This document shows, in pieces, positions 1-7,865 of a stretch of DNA of 33,496 bases. The position numbers were made by a program, and so were the translations under genes. The notes below the pieces were generated by a model that saw only the letters and a program-made list of their open reading frames with translations, ran no database searches and was not told the origin of the DNA. Numbering within the stretch: position 1 is the stretch's first letter; every line of letters starts with the position of its first letter. Source of the stretch: JAAYBY01 sp964465385 (GTDB lineage: Bacteria; Bacillota; Clostridia; Saccharofermentanales; UBA5734); NCBI GenBank assembly GCA_964465385.1, contig CAYXIM010000010.1, forward strand, positions 1 to 33,496, given 5' to 3'.

Positions 1-498
1 AACCCAGCCAATGATGTAATCTATGGAGATTTGATGTTTGCGTTGGGCTTACCTGTACCTGTTAGAAATCTTTCTACCTTGAAAAAAATCGGGAGACTTC
101 TAATGCCGGTTGCAGGCCGACTGCCTTTCAAACTCTTTTATCCTTTGGGGGAAAAGCAGGAAAAACATGTGCTGAAAAACGAAAAGTACTTCCGTTGGGC
201 AACAATAATTGCAGGTGATTGTCATTACATTAAAAGACATATGCCCTTAGATGGGATGGAAAAAAAGATCGTTGTGACTAACACCACGACAACCCGTGAT
301 GTGGCGTTTTTTAAGCAGGCAGGCATAAAATACTTAATTACAACCACACCTATTATGGGTGGACGGACCTTTGGAACAAATATGGTTGAGGCTGCCTTGG
401 TGGCGGCATCCGGTAAGAATCGGCCTCTTAGCCGGGAAGAGATAGACGAGATGCTGGAGTCGCAACATATTGGACCTCAACTGCAGGAGCTGAATTGA
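1..498 (+). CDS. Quinate 5-dehydrogenase-like protein, C-terminal part (5' end outside window)
   Basis: The frame is open to the first base of the window, so this is the C-terminal 165 residues of a longer protein. It carries a run of three prolines/valines (LPVPVRN) near the start, a VVTNTTTTRD segment and a MGGRTFGTNMVEAALVA segment close to the end. These match my memory of a clostridial family annotated as quinate 5-dehydrogenase. That name is inherited from database labels and no reaction can be read from this fragment. The gene stops one base before the start of a nucleotidyltransferase gene, an arrangement that suggests an operon. Both genes are clearly AT-richer than the rest of the window. 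The family call is from recall, and the function is uncertain. Confidence 0.5.
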   Translation, partial: NPANDVIYGDLMFALGLPVPVRNLSTLKKIGRLLMPVAGRLPFKLFYPLGEKQEKHVLKNEKYFRWATIIAGDCHYIKRHMPLDGMEKKIVVTNTTTTRDVAFFKQAGIKYLITTTPIMGGRTFGTNMVEAALVAASGKNRPLSREEIDEMLESQHIGPQLQELN

Positions 499-499
499 T

Positions 500-1285
500 A
501 TGAAAGTTAATGCGATTATTATGGCGGGAGATGTCCTCAAACCTGGGGATTTACTTTATGACCATGCAAAAGGAACGTCCAAAAGCATGATAATAATTGC
601 AGGGAAACCCTTGTTGCAATGGATTGTTGAGGCTCTGGATGAGTCGGCAAGAATTGATTCTATCATCGTGGTTGGTCTTGAACCTATTGATGGCATAGGA
701 GGTAAAAAGCCTCTGTATTTTATTGAAAATTACGGAAGCATGTTGGACAACATTTTGGCAGGATCAAACAAGTCCCTTGAATTAAATCCCGAAAGAGAAT
801 ATGTCATGCTTGTATCCTCAGATACACCTGGAATCAAGGGAAAGATGGCAGACTGGTTCTTTGATGCAGCCATGCAAACAAGGCATGATTTTTACTATGG
901 TGTTTGTGGCAGGGAGATGATGGAATTAAAGTTTCCCGCCTCTAAACGCACTTACGTAAAACTCAGGGATATGGAAGTATGCGGGTCAGACATCGGTATT
1001 ATAAACATAAAGGTTGTCAGAGAACATATGCCCCTCTGGGAAGGCCTGATCGGCAGGAGAAAAACCCCCTTCCGCCAGGCAGGTCTGATAGGGATAGGAA
1101 CACTTGTTGCCATTCTTTTCAAGAGGTATAGCCTTGAGGAGCTGGCAAAGAAGGTTTCCAAAAAGATTGGTATCAAATCCCGAGCCATCGTCTGGAATTG
1201 TCCTGAACCCTGTATGGATATAGACAAGCCCCATCAGCTGAAACTCCTTAAGGATATAATGGAAGGGGAAAATGAACCATCCTAA
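500..1285 (+). CDS. MobA-like NTP transferase domain protein
   Basis: This 261-residue protein begins MKVNAIIMAGD, the first beta strand and loop of the Rossmann-like nucleotidyltransferase fold. It continues with AGKPLLQWIVEAL, the segment where sugar-nucleotide and molybdopterin transferases have K-P-L/M followed by a helix. SSDTPG near residue 103 is the expected acidic metal-binding loop. The family transfers a nucleotidyl group to a phosphorylated small molecule, but the substrate here cannot be deduced. The ATG lies one base after the upstream stop, with GGAGC as a weak ribosome binding site, so it is probably translated with the preceding gene. The base composition is AT-rich, unlike the genes beyond 1500. 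Confidence 0.65.
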   Translation: MKVNAIIMAGDVLKPGDLLYDHAKGTSKSMIIIAGKPLLQWIVEALDESARIDSIIVVGLEPIDGIGGKKPLYFIENYGSMLDNILAGSNKSLELNPEREYVMLVSSDTPGIKGKMADWFFDAAMQTRHDFYYGVCGREMMELKFPASKRTYVKLRDMEVCGSDIGIINIKVVREHMPLWEGLIGRRKTPFRQAGLIGIGTLVAILFKRYSLEELAKKVSKKIGIKSRAIVWNCPEPCMDIDKPHQLKLLKDIMEGENEPS

Positions 1286-1366
1286 TCCTTTCTGCAAAGT
1301 CATTGTTTTATTTAACTTCGGAAGCTTATAAAATATTTTCTGCACTTCTTTTAACCATAAAAATAA

Positions 1367-1406
1367 CTGCACCAGAGCTTTTATCCTTCGGTGCAGTCTT
1401 TGTTTT
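1367..1406 (+). terminator. Possible terminator after the AT-rich gene pair
   Basis: CTGCACC (1367-1373) can pair with GGTGCAG (1390-1396), and a T-rich TCTTTGTTTT tail follows. The loop is long (16 nt), so this is a weak candidate. It is the only hairpin in the 242-bp gene-free stretch 1286-1527 that has a T-rich tail in the right place for the plus-strand genes. Confidence 0.4.
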
Positions 1407-1527
1407 CGAGCCTCTGTATCAAGGGAGCCAGTCAAAAGTTTTCTTGTTTTCGTAAATCCCTAAGCCTGACTCCCCTTAGGCGGCGTTTGTGCTGTTTTAT
1501 CACGGGTGGTGTTGTTTTCAGTGCCCA

Positions 1528-2160
1528 TCAGCCGATTGGTGCGCCCAGGCAGATCAGGTCCTTGAGGGCGTCAAAGCGGGCCTGCTTGATGCCAGGCACC
1601 TGCATGAGCGCTTCCAGCGCCTGAAAGGGCCCGTTTTGCTGGCGGTAAGCGACGATGGCCTGGGCAGTGACCGGACCGATACCCGGTAGGCTTTCCAAAT
1701 CCTTGGCCGTTGCCCGGTTGAGGTCGATCAGGTGGCTGCTGGCCTCATCCTGTGTCCAGGCCGCCTGCAAGTGACCGGCTGCCACGTCAGCCTGGCTTGG
1801 GATGCGTAGCAGTTGATGTCCTTCAACAAGCTGGGCCAGGTTGATGGCGTCATGGGCCGCATCAGCCGACAGGCCACCGGCTTTTTCCACCACTTCAAAG
1901 AGACAGGTGCCCGGCTCAACATGGTAAATCCCAGGGTGATTGACCGCACCAACCAGGTAAACCGGTTGTGGGCCGCCTGGCGGGGGCTCGCTGGCTTCCA
2001 GGGTCTGGCTGCTCTCTTCGACAGGCTGGCCGCTTTGCACCAGGACCGTGTCTTTGTCTGCTGACCAGAAGCAGGCAAAGCAGACCAGGGCCAGGCACAG
2101 GACCATGAGCCCTGTAGCCCCCTTGGATAATCGGCTTGTGCGGCTGGGTGTGCTTTTCAT
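1528..2160 (-). CDS. comEA: ComEA-family competence DNA-binding protein
   Basis: This 210-residue protein has a short basic N-terminus and one membrane anchor (about residues 17-33). A low-complexity Ser/Glu/Pro linker follows, then a SLBB domain (about 66-115, starting PVYLVGAVNHPGIYHV). It ends in a helix-hairpin-helix pair (about 143-205, containing LNRATAKDLESLPGIG and a second VPGI hairpin). This is the standard ComEA architecture. The protein is expected on the outer face of the membrane, binding incoming double-stranded DNA for transformation. It is the last gene of the long minus-strand run, downstream of rsfS. No comEB or comEC is visible, because the next genes beyond it are unrelated and on the other strand. 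A strong GC hairpin lies 20 nt before its start codon. Confidence 0.9.
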   Translation of the reverse strand: MKSTPSRTSRLSKGATGLMVLCLALVCFACFWSADKDTVLVQSGQPVEESSQTLEASEPPPGGPQPVYLVGAVNHPGIYHVEPGTCLFEVVEKAGGLSADAAHDAINLAQLVEGHQLLRIPSQADVAAGHLQAAWTQDEASSHLIDLNRATAKDLESLPGIGPVTAQAIVAYRQQNGPFQALEALMQVPGIKQARFDALKDLICLGAPIG

Positions 2161-2172
2161 GCCCCGAGCCTA

Positions 2173-2198
2173 TCAAGAAAGGCGCCCCGGGGGGCGCC
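2173..2198 (-). terminator. GC hairpin between rsfS and comEA
   Basis: GGCGCCCC and GGGGCGCC (2181-2198) form a perfect 8-bp stem with a 2-nt loop. On the minus strand a TTTCTTGAT tail follows. It fits a rho-independent terminator or attenuator after rsfS. The hairpin ends only about 20 nt before the comEA start, so it could also mask that gene's ribosome binding site. Confidence 0.55.
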
Positions 2199-2225
2199 TT
2201 CGGCTGCGTCAAAAGACGACAGGAG

Positions 2226-2570
2226 TCAGGCTTCGAGCGTCTGGCGGGTCATGGCCCAAAGCTGTTCCAAGTTATAAAAGGCCCGTTCTTCTTCATGAAA
2301 GAGATGGACGATGACGTCTTCATAGTCCATGAGGATCCAGCGGCTGCTTTCTCGCCCTTCAATGTGGTCGGGTTCGCGCTGGTGCTGCTCCTTGAGCTGT
2401 TTTTCAATTTCATCGGCCAGCGACCGGATGTGGGTGATGGAGGTCCCGGTTGCAATCACGAAGCGATCCGTCAAAACGGTCCGCTCCCGCACATCGAGCA
2501 CTTCCACCTCACGGGCTTTCTTGTCTACTAAAAGATGTTGAATGAAACCTGCTGTTTCTTCTGAAGTCAA
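2226..2570 (-). CDS. rsfS: Ribosomal silencing factor RsfS
   Basis: This is a 114-residue RsfS (YbeB/Iojap family). It binds L14 (uL14) of the large subunit and blocks subunit joining when nutrients are scarce. Family features are visible: VLDVRERTVLTDRFVIATG, a helix SLADEIEKQLKE, and the C-terminal SRWILMDYEDVIVHLFHEEER. The frame is open much further upstream, but I place the start at the TTG at 2570. A strong AGAAAGGAGG lies 8 nt before it, and this gives the usual family length. A longer start would overlap the nadD-yqeK gene. The 52-nt gap to nadD-yqeK suggests one operon, the usual Firmicutes order yqeK-rsfS. Confidence 0.92.
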   Translation of the reverse strand: MTSEETAGFIQHLLVDKKAREVEVLDVRERTVLTDRFVIATGTSITHIRSLADEIEKQLKEQHQREPDHIEGRESSRWILMDYEDVIVHLFHEEERAFYNLEQLWAMTRQTLEA

Positions 2571-2622
2571 AAAGTCTGCCTCCTTTCTGCCCCTTGCCGG
2601 GGCACCCGTTTTCTGTCTCCTA

Positions 2623-3846
2623 TTATACAGGCTCGGGCGGCTTTGGTCGACTCTTGCCCTGTGGCCTCTGGTTGAGCCGATCCAAGCCGGCCCGGGTATA
2701 GGGATGGGCTTGCAGGCCTTTGCGTGCCAGGCCGGCAGCAATGCCCTGGAAAGTCAGCCGGCTTGCCACCAGCAGGTCCTGTTCAGCACATTGGCGGATG
2801 GCCGCCAGATCCGGGTAGCGCCTTGCCGGCTCGGCTTTGTCTGCGATAAAAACGATGCGCTCAACAGCTGACATCTGGGGATGGCCGGTTGTGTGGCGGC
2901 AGATGGCCTGCAGGACCTGCGGGTCATCGATGCCGAAGCGTTCCCGGGCCAGGACCGAGCCGGCTGGTCCGTGGATCAGGGCTTTTTCACGCAAGTGCTC
3001 CTCCCCGCTTCGTGCGGCCAGCTGCTTTTGCTGATCCAGAGGCAAGGATTTGGCACAGTCATGCAAGAGCGCCGCCAGGGCCACCGGCCGGGCGGGCACC
3101 TGGTGGCAGCTGGCCAGGTGCAGGGCGTAATGGACCACATTCAGAGAATGGATCAGGCGGTCGGGGCTTAGCAATGACCACAGGTCCCGCTCAAGGTCCA
3201 TCAGATCGTGCCAGAGCTGCCGGTCCAGGGCCTCGAAGGCCGCCTGCCAGCGGTAAAGGCCGTTGTGTGCCACATAAGCCGCCACACAAGCCGGGAGCTG
3301 GTCCGCCAGGACCTGTCCCCGGGCCGCCTGCCGGCGGATCTGCGTGGCTGACAGGTCCAGTGACGGGGCCTTGAAAAACCGGATGGACGCCCCGGTCTGG
3401 GCAGTCAGGGCCGCGGCTGCCTGGCGGCTTTGGGCCTGTTCGAAGCCGCCCCGGTCAGCAATCAGGAGCGGCCAGGCTGCCAGAAGGGCAAGCGGCTGAT
3501 GCCAGGATGGGATCTGGGCCAGCACATCCGAACCATAAACCAGAAACAGCTGCTGGTCCGGATGCTGGTCCTGGTGCCAGCGGGCCGTGTCCAGGGTATA
3601 AGAGGGGCTGTCCTTGCGGATTTCATAGTCGCTGACCGTGATGCGGGGCTCATCTGCAAAGGTGCAGCGGGCCATGTCATAGCGGTAACGGGCAAAGGAC
3701 ACCGGCCGGTCTTTTTTGTGGGGCGGCTGGCCGGCGGGCATGACCAGCAAACGGTCCACCAGGCCGCTGGCCAGGGCCGCGCGCATCAGGGCTTCATGGC
3801 CCCGGTGGAGCGGGTCGTAGGTGCCGCCGCACAGCCCGATCCTCAT
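2623..3846 (-). CDS. nadD: NadD-YqeK fusion: nicotinate-nucleotide adenylyltransferase plus HD-domain Ap4A hydrolase
   Basis: Two enzymes are fused in 407 residues. Residues 1-200 are NadD, which adenylates nicotinate mononucleotide. They show GGTYDPLHRGH with the HxGH nucleotide motif at 14-17, SYTLDTARWHQ, and LSATQIR (165-171) in place of ISSTxIR. Residues from about 215 are YqeK, an HD-domain diadenosine tetraphosphatase. They show SLNVVHYALHLA, the HD pair at 262-263 in ALLHDCAK, H292, H318 and D336. YqeK is usually a separate gene directly after nadD in Firmicutes. Here the stop and start are gone, and a roughly 15-residue linker joins the domains. The ATG overlaps the purD stop by 4 nt (ATGA). 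A proline- and lysine-rich tail of about 15 residues ends the protein. Confidence 0.92.
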   Translation of the reverse strand: MRIGLCGGTYDPLHRGHEALMRAALASGLVDRLLVMPAGQPPHKKDRPVSFARYRYDMARCTFADEPRITVSDYEIRKDSPSYTLDTARWHQDQHPDQQLFLVYGSDVLAQIPSWHQPLALLAAWPLLIADRGGFEQAQSRQAAAALTAQTGASIRFFKAPSLDLSATQIRRQAARGQVLADQLPACVAAYVAHNGLYRWQAAFEALDRQLWHDLMDLERDLWSLLSPDRLIHSLNVVHYALHLASCHQVPARPVALAALLHDCAKSLPLDQQKQLAARSGEEHLREKALIHGPAGSVLARERFGIDDPQVLQAICRHTTGHPQMSAVERIVFIADKAEPARRYPDLAAIRQCAEQDLLVASRLTFQGIAAGLARKGLQAHPYTRAGLDRLNQRPQGKSRPKPPEPV

Positions 3847-5096
3847 GACCGGCCAATGTCCTTGCGGTAGTGCATGTGCTTAAAATAGACCCGGTTGACC
3901 GCCTGGTAGGCCCGGCTGATCGCCTCATCCTGGGTCGGCGCCAGAGCGGTCAAGCCCAGGACCCGTCCCCCTGCCGTCAGCCAGTCGCCCTTTTCTTCAG
4001 CGGTTCCCGCATGAAAGGCCAGGCAGCCAGCCGGCAGCTGGTCCAGGCCGGAGATGGGAAAGCCCGTTTCATAGGCGTCCGGATAACCACCCGAAGCCAG
4101 AACCACGCAGCAGCTGGCCTGCTTTTTCCAGCGGATGGACAGCTGGTCCAGCCGTTCCTGGTCCACTGCCTCGAGGATGGCCAGCAGGTCTGTCTCCAGC
4201 AGCGGCAAGACCGCCTGGGCTTCCGGATCACCAAAACGGGCATTGTATTCAATCACCCGGGGGCCCGCCTGTGTCAACATGAGGCCGAAATAAAGGACGC
4301 CCTTAAAGGGGTGCCCCTCTTCTGCCAGGGCATCCACGGTGGGCTGAAAAATGGTCGTTTGCAACGTGTCCAGCAGGGTGTCATCCAGGTCAAGGCCCGG
4401 GCAAACCGCCCCCATGCCCCCGGTGTTGGGGCCCTGGTCGCCGTCAAAGGCCCGCTTGTGGTCCTGTGCCGGCCGCATGGGAACCACCGTCCGACCATCC
4501 GTAAAGGCCATGACGGTCAGCTCAGGGCCGCTCAGGAAGCGTTCCAGCACCACAGTGCGTCCGGCGGCACCAAAGCGCGCCTGGCTCATAAGGGCCTCCA
4601 GGGCCTGGTCGGCCGCCTGGCGGTCCTGACAAATCAGGACCCCTTTGCCCAGTGCCAGGCCGTCAGCCTTGACCACCAGCGGAAAATCAGCCTCGGCTAC
4701 AAAAGACCGGGCCGCCGCCAGGTCATCGAAGACCGCAAAATCAGCTGTGGGAATGTGCTTGCGGCGCATGAGATTTTTGGCATAAGCCTTGCTGGCTTCA
4801 ATCCGGGCAGCCTGCCTGCTGGGCCCATAGGCCGTGATGCCGGCCTCGGCCAGGGCATCCACCAGGCCCAGAGCCAGCGGGTCGTCCGGGGCGACAAAAA
4901 CCCGGTCGATCTGGTTGTTTCTTGCAAAGGAGACCAGGCCGGCCAGGTCGGTCGCCTGCAGGGGCACCCGTTCGGCCAACTGGGCGATCCCCGCGTTGCC
5001 AGGCGCACAAAAGAGGCGGCTGACCCCCGGGTTTTGGGCCAAAGACCAGGTGATGGCATGTTCGCGGCCACCGCCGCCGACAATTAAAATACGCAT
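3843..5096 (-). CDS. purD: Phosphoribosylamine--glycine ligase
   Basis: This is PurD (GAR synthetase, 417 residues, normal length). It makes glycinamide ribonucleotide from phosphoribosylamine, glycine and ATP in purine synthesis. Visible motifs are the N-terminal ILIVGGGGREHAI, the ATP-grasp segment FPLVVKADGLALGKGV (about 137-152), GPNTGGMGA, and the metal/phosphate loop IEYNARFGDPEAQ. It is the last pur gene of the purE-N-H-D cluster. A short 12-nt spacer separates it from purH, and it overlaps nadD-yqeK by 4 nt. A ribosome binding site AGGAGG lies just before the ATG. Confidence 0.97.
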   Translation of the reverse strand: MRILIVGGGGREHAITWSLAQNPGVSRLFCAPGNAGIAQLAERVPLQATDLAGLVSFARNNQIDRVFVAPDDPLALGLVDALAEAGITAYGPSRQAARIEASKAYAKNLMRRKHIPTADFAVFDDLAAARSFVAEADFPLVVKADGLALGKGVLICQDRQAADQALEALMSQARFGAAGRTVVLERFLSGPELTVMAFTDGRTVVPMRPAQDHKRAFDGDQGPNTGGMGAVCPGLDLDDTLLDTLQTTIFQPTVDALAEEGHPFKGVLYFGLMLTQAGPRVIEYNARFGDPEAQAVLPLLETDLLAILEAVDQERLDQLSIRWKKQASCCVVLASGGYPDAYETGFPISGLDQLPAGCLAFHAGTAEEKGDWLTAGGRVLGLTALAPTQDEAISRAYQAVNRVYFKHMHYRKDIGRS

Positions 5097-5108
5097 GAGG
5101 CCTCCTTG

Positions 5109-6647
5109 TTAGTGCCTGAAGTGACGAACACCTGTAAAGACCATGGCCAGACCGGCCTGGTCACAGGCCTCAATCGATGCCTGGTCCCGGATGGAGCCAC
5201 CCGGCTGGATGACCGCCTGGACACCCGCCTGGGCAGCCGACTCGACCCAGTCATCGAAGGGAAAGAAGGCATCAGAGGCCAGGACCGCACCTGCCGCCCG
5301 GTCCCCGGCCCGCTCCAGGGCAATGGCCACAGAGGTCACCCGGTTGGGCTGACCCGGACCGATACCCACCGTCTGCCGGTTGGCGGCCAGGACGATGGCA
5401 TTGGATTTGGTGTGCTTGACCACCTTCATGGCAAAGACCAGATCTGCCAGCTGATCAGGCCGGGGGGCCCTGCGGGTCACCGTCCGACAGGCATCCAAGG
5501 ACAGCACGGTTCGGTCAGGCGCCTGGACCAGCAGGCCACCCTGGATGGCCTTGGGTTCAGGCCGGTCCGGCTGGATGGGCCGGGCCAGATGGGGCAGTTG
5601 CAAGACGCGCAGGTTCTTGCGCTTGGCCAGCAGCGCCAGGGCATCTGTGGTGAAGTCAGGGGCAATCAGCACTTCCAGAAAAACCGGCCGGGTGGCTTCA
5701 GCCAGCGCCAGGTCCACCGTCCGGTTCATGGCCACAATGCCCCCGTAAATGGAAACAGGGTCCGCTTCATAGGCCTTTTGCCAGGCGGCCAGCAGCTGGT
5801 CGGCACTGGCCACCCCGCAGGGGTTGGCGTGCTTGACGGCCACAACCGTCGGCTCATCAAACTCATTGAGCAAGGCCACGGCCGCATCGGTGTCAGCCAG
5901 GTTGTTGTAGGACAGTTCTTTGCCGTTGAGCTGTTGGGCGCCTGGCAAAAAAGATGCCTGGACGGGAACCAGTTCCCGGTAGTAGGCGGCTGCCTGGTGG
6001 GGGTTTTCGCCGTAACGCAGGTCCGTGATCCGCTCGTAGGTTTGTGTCAGCAAGGCAGCCGGCTGTTCCGGCGTCAAGCTGGCGAAATATGCCGCAATCA
6101 GGGCATCGTAAGAGGCAGTGTGTTCAAAGGCTTTGCGTGCCAGTCCCAGGCGGGTCTTTGCCGTGGTTTCCCCCCCTTCCCGCAACTGGTCCACCACGGT
6201 GCCATAGTCGTCCGGGTCCACCACAACCGTCACATGCGGGCAGTTTTTGGCGCCGGCGCGCAAGAGGGTCGGCCCGCCGATATCGATTTGTTCCAGACAG
6301 GCGGCCTGGTCAGCTGCCTGAAGCCAGGTTTGCCGGAAGGGGTAGAGGTTGATAACCAGTATGTCAATGGTCTGGATGTCCAGCTGCCGCAGCTGGGCCA
6401 GGTGGTCGGGCCGGTCCCGTTTGGCCAGGACACCCGCGTGGATTCTGGGGTGCAAGGTTTTGACCCGCCCATCCAGGCACTCGGGAAAGCCGGTCACATC
6501 GGAGACCGCCAGCACGGCCAGCCCCGCCTCCGTCAGGTGGGCCGCGGTGCCTCCCGTGGACAGGATCTGGTAGCCCGCCTCTGCCAGGGCGCGGGCCAGC
6601 TCGGCCACTCCCCGCTTGTCTGATACACTGATCAAGGCTCGTTTCAT
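5109..6647 (-). CDS. purH: Bifunctional AICAR transformylase/IMP cyclohydrolase
   Basis: PurH (512 residues) catalyses the last two steps to IMP. The N-terminal MGS-like cyclohydrolase domain starts MKRALISVSDKRGVAELA and contains ILSTGGTA. The transformylase domain contains LRYGENPHQ, NGKELSYNNLADTDAA and the KHANPCG active-site loop. The frame extends almost 300 bases further upstream, but the start at 6647 has AAGGAG 10 nt before it. That start overlaps the purN stop by 4 nt (ATGA) and matches the conserved family N-terminus. The gene is part of purE-purN-purH-purD. Confidence 0.97.
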   Translation of the reverse strand: MKRALISVSDKRGVAELARALAEAGYQILSTGGTAAHLTEAGLAVLAVSDVTGFPECLDGRVKTLHPRIHAGVLAKRDRPDHLAQLRQLDIQTIDILVINLYPFRQTWLQAADQAACLEQIDIGGPTLLRAGAKNCPHVTVVVDPDDYGTVVDQLREGGETTAKTRLGLARKAFEHTASYDALIAAYFASLTPEQPAALLTQTYERITDLRYGENPHQAAAYYRELVPVQASFLPGAQQLNGKELSYNNLADTDAAVALLNEFDEPTVVAVKHANPCGVASADQLLAAWQKAYEADPVSIYGGIVAMNRTVDLALAEATRPVFLEVLIAPDFTTDALALLAKRKNLRVLQLPHLARPIQPDRPEPKAIQGGLLVQAPDRTVLSLDACRTVTRRAPRPDQLADLVFAMKVVKHTKSNAIVLAANRQTVGIGPGQPNRVTSVAIALERAGDRAAGAVLASDAFFPFDDWVESAAQAGVQAVIQPGGSIRDQASIEACDQAGLAMVFTGVRHFRH

Positions 6648-7285
6648 GGTTGCAGGTCTCCTTCCAGAATCAAAAGCTGCCTGCCGTGTTTGCGGACACG
6701 GCCCTGGGCAAACAGTGAGATGGCCTGGGCAAGCAAGGGCTGCTCGGCTTCTGTCATGACCCGTTGCTGCAGGCTTTGCGGGCTGTCGCCGGGCAGGACC
6801 GGGACCGCCTGTTGCAAGAGGATGGGGCCGGTGTCGTAATCCTGATCCACCAGGTGAACGGTTGCCCCGGTCACCGTTGCACCAGCCGCCAGGACCGCCT
6901 GGTGCGGTTTGATGCCATAGTAGCCGGGCCCGCAAAAGCTGGGGATCAAGGAGGGGTGGATGTTGATGATGCGGTCTTCATAGGCGGCAACGACCGTCGG
7001 GCCCAGCAGGCACAAAAAACCAGCCAGCACCACCAGGTCCAAGGGGTAAGCCTTGAGCTGCCCGAGCAGAGCCTGGTCAAAAGCCGCCTGGCTGGCGGCG
7101 GCTTTGCGGTCGACCACATGCACAGGCAAACGGCAGCGCCGGGCCCGTTCAATGGCCTGGCAATCAGGCCGGGACGCCACCACGCAGGCGATTTGAACCC
7201 CGGGCAGCCGCCCGTCTGCTATGCGGTCACACAAGGCCTGCAGGTTGGTTCCCCCGCCTGAGACCAAAACAGCAAGTTGAAACAC
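6644..7285 (-). CDS. purN: Phosphoribosylglycinamide formyltransferase
   Basis: PurN (213 residues with the start used here) formylates GAR using 10-formyl-THF. Visible motifs are VLVSGGGTNLQAL at the N-terminus, the catalytic segment INIHPSLIPSF with its Asn and His, and DYDTGPI with the catalytic Asp. Two GTG codons six bases apart could start it. GGAGG abuts the first (7291) with no spacing, but lies six bases before the second (7285), so I prefer the second. The stop overlaps the purH start. The tail of about 25 residues after the last helix looks normal for the family. Confidence 0.94.
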   Translation of the reverse strand: MFQLAVLVSGGGTNLQALCDRIADGRLPGVQIACVVASRPDCQAIERARRCRLPVHVVDRKAAASQAAFDQALLGQLKAYPLDLVVLAGFLCLLGPTVVAAYEDRIINIHPSLIPSFCGPGYYGIKPHQAVLAAGATVTGATVHLVDQDYDTGPILLQQAVPVLPGDSPQSLQQRVMTEAEQPLLAQAISLFAQGRVRKHGRQLLILEGDLQP

Positions 7286-7297
7286 GCCCACCCTCCG

Positions 7298-7810
7298 TCA
7301 GCCTTGTCGGCTTCGTTCAAGCAGGGCCCGGTCCAGCTCGTCCTGCTGGCCTGCCAGTGCGTCTTGCAGCTCCCGGCGGTGGGCCTTGAGTTTGTCAAGG
7401 ATGGCGTCATCGCTGATGGCCAGCATTTGCGCCGCCAGCACGGCGGCATTGACCGCACCATTGATGGCCACGGTTGCAACCGGGATGCCGGGCGGCATTT
7501 GAACGATGGCATAAAGGGCGTCCTGGCCCGACAGGGGGCCACTGGCAATGGGGATCCCGATGACAGGCAGGTTGGTTCGCGAAGCCAGCACACCCGGCAG
7601 GTGTGCGGCCAGGCCGGCCGCTGCAAGGATCACTGAAAAGCCTTGGTCCCGGGCCTGGTCAGCCAGGTCAATGGCTTGTTGCGGGCTGCGGTGGGCCGAG
7701 CAGATGCGGACCTCAAAGGCAATACCCAGGCGGTCCAGGGTGTCCAGGCAAGGCAGCAGGACCGGCAGGTCCGATTGGCTGCCCATGACCACTAATACTT
7801 TTTTGGGCAT
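7298..7810 (-). CDS. purE: N5-carboxyaminoimidazole ribonucleotide mutase
   Basis: PurE (170 residues, class I size) moves the carboxyl group of N5-CAIR to give CAIR. Visible motifs are VLVVMGSQSDLPV, the conserved EVRICSAHRSPQ histidine loop, and ILAAAGLAAHLPGVLAS followed by PVIGIPI. It is the first gene of the purE-N-H-D group, with GAGGTG four bases before its ATG. Only 55 bp separate it from the prfB stop and no convincing promoter is visible there, so it may be read from further upstream. purK does not follow. The enzyme making its substrate would have to be encoded elsewhere. Confidence 0.96.
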   Translation of the reverse strand: MPKKVLVVMGSQSDLPVLLPCLDTLDRLGIAFEVRICSAHRSPQQAIDLADQARDQGFSVILAAAGLAAHLPGVLASRTNLPVIGIPIASGPLSGQDALYAIVQMPPGIPVATVAINGAVNAAVLAAQMLAISDDAILDKLKAHRRELQDALAGQQDELDRALLERSRQG

Positions 7811-7865
7811 GTGTCACCTCGTTTGATCAGGCTTGTTCTTATCTTGACACAGGGGCCAGGACCCG

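Noticed and set aside
1286..1527. Hidden small gene in the gene-free stretch
   Set aside because: Only short frames without a ribosome binding site or recognisable protein, apart from one weak hairpin.
3870..5087. 405-residue plus-strand frame over purD
   Set aside because: It is the complement of a clear PurD gene, with no recognisable domain.
5106..6623. 505-residue open frame on the plus strand over purH
   Set aside because: It is antisense to a gene with strong family motifs and reads as low-complexity Gly/Gln/Arg-rich protein. It is a GC-driven shadow.
6644..7291. GTG at 7291 as the purN start
   Set aside because: GGAGG lies directly against it with no spacing, and the GTG at 7285 has correct spacing.
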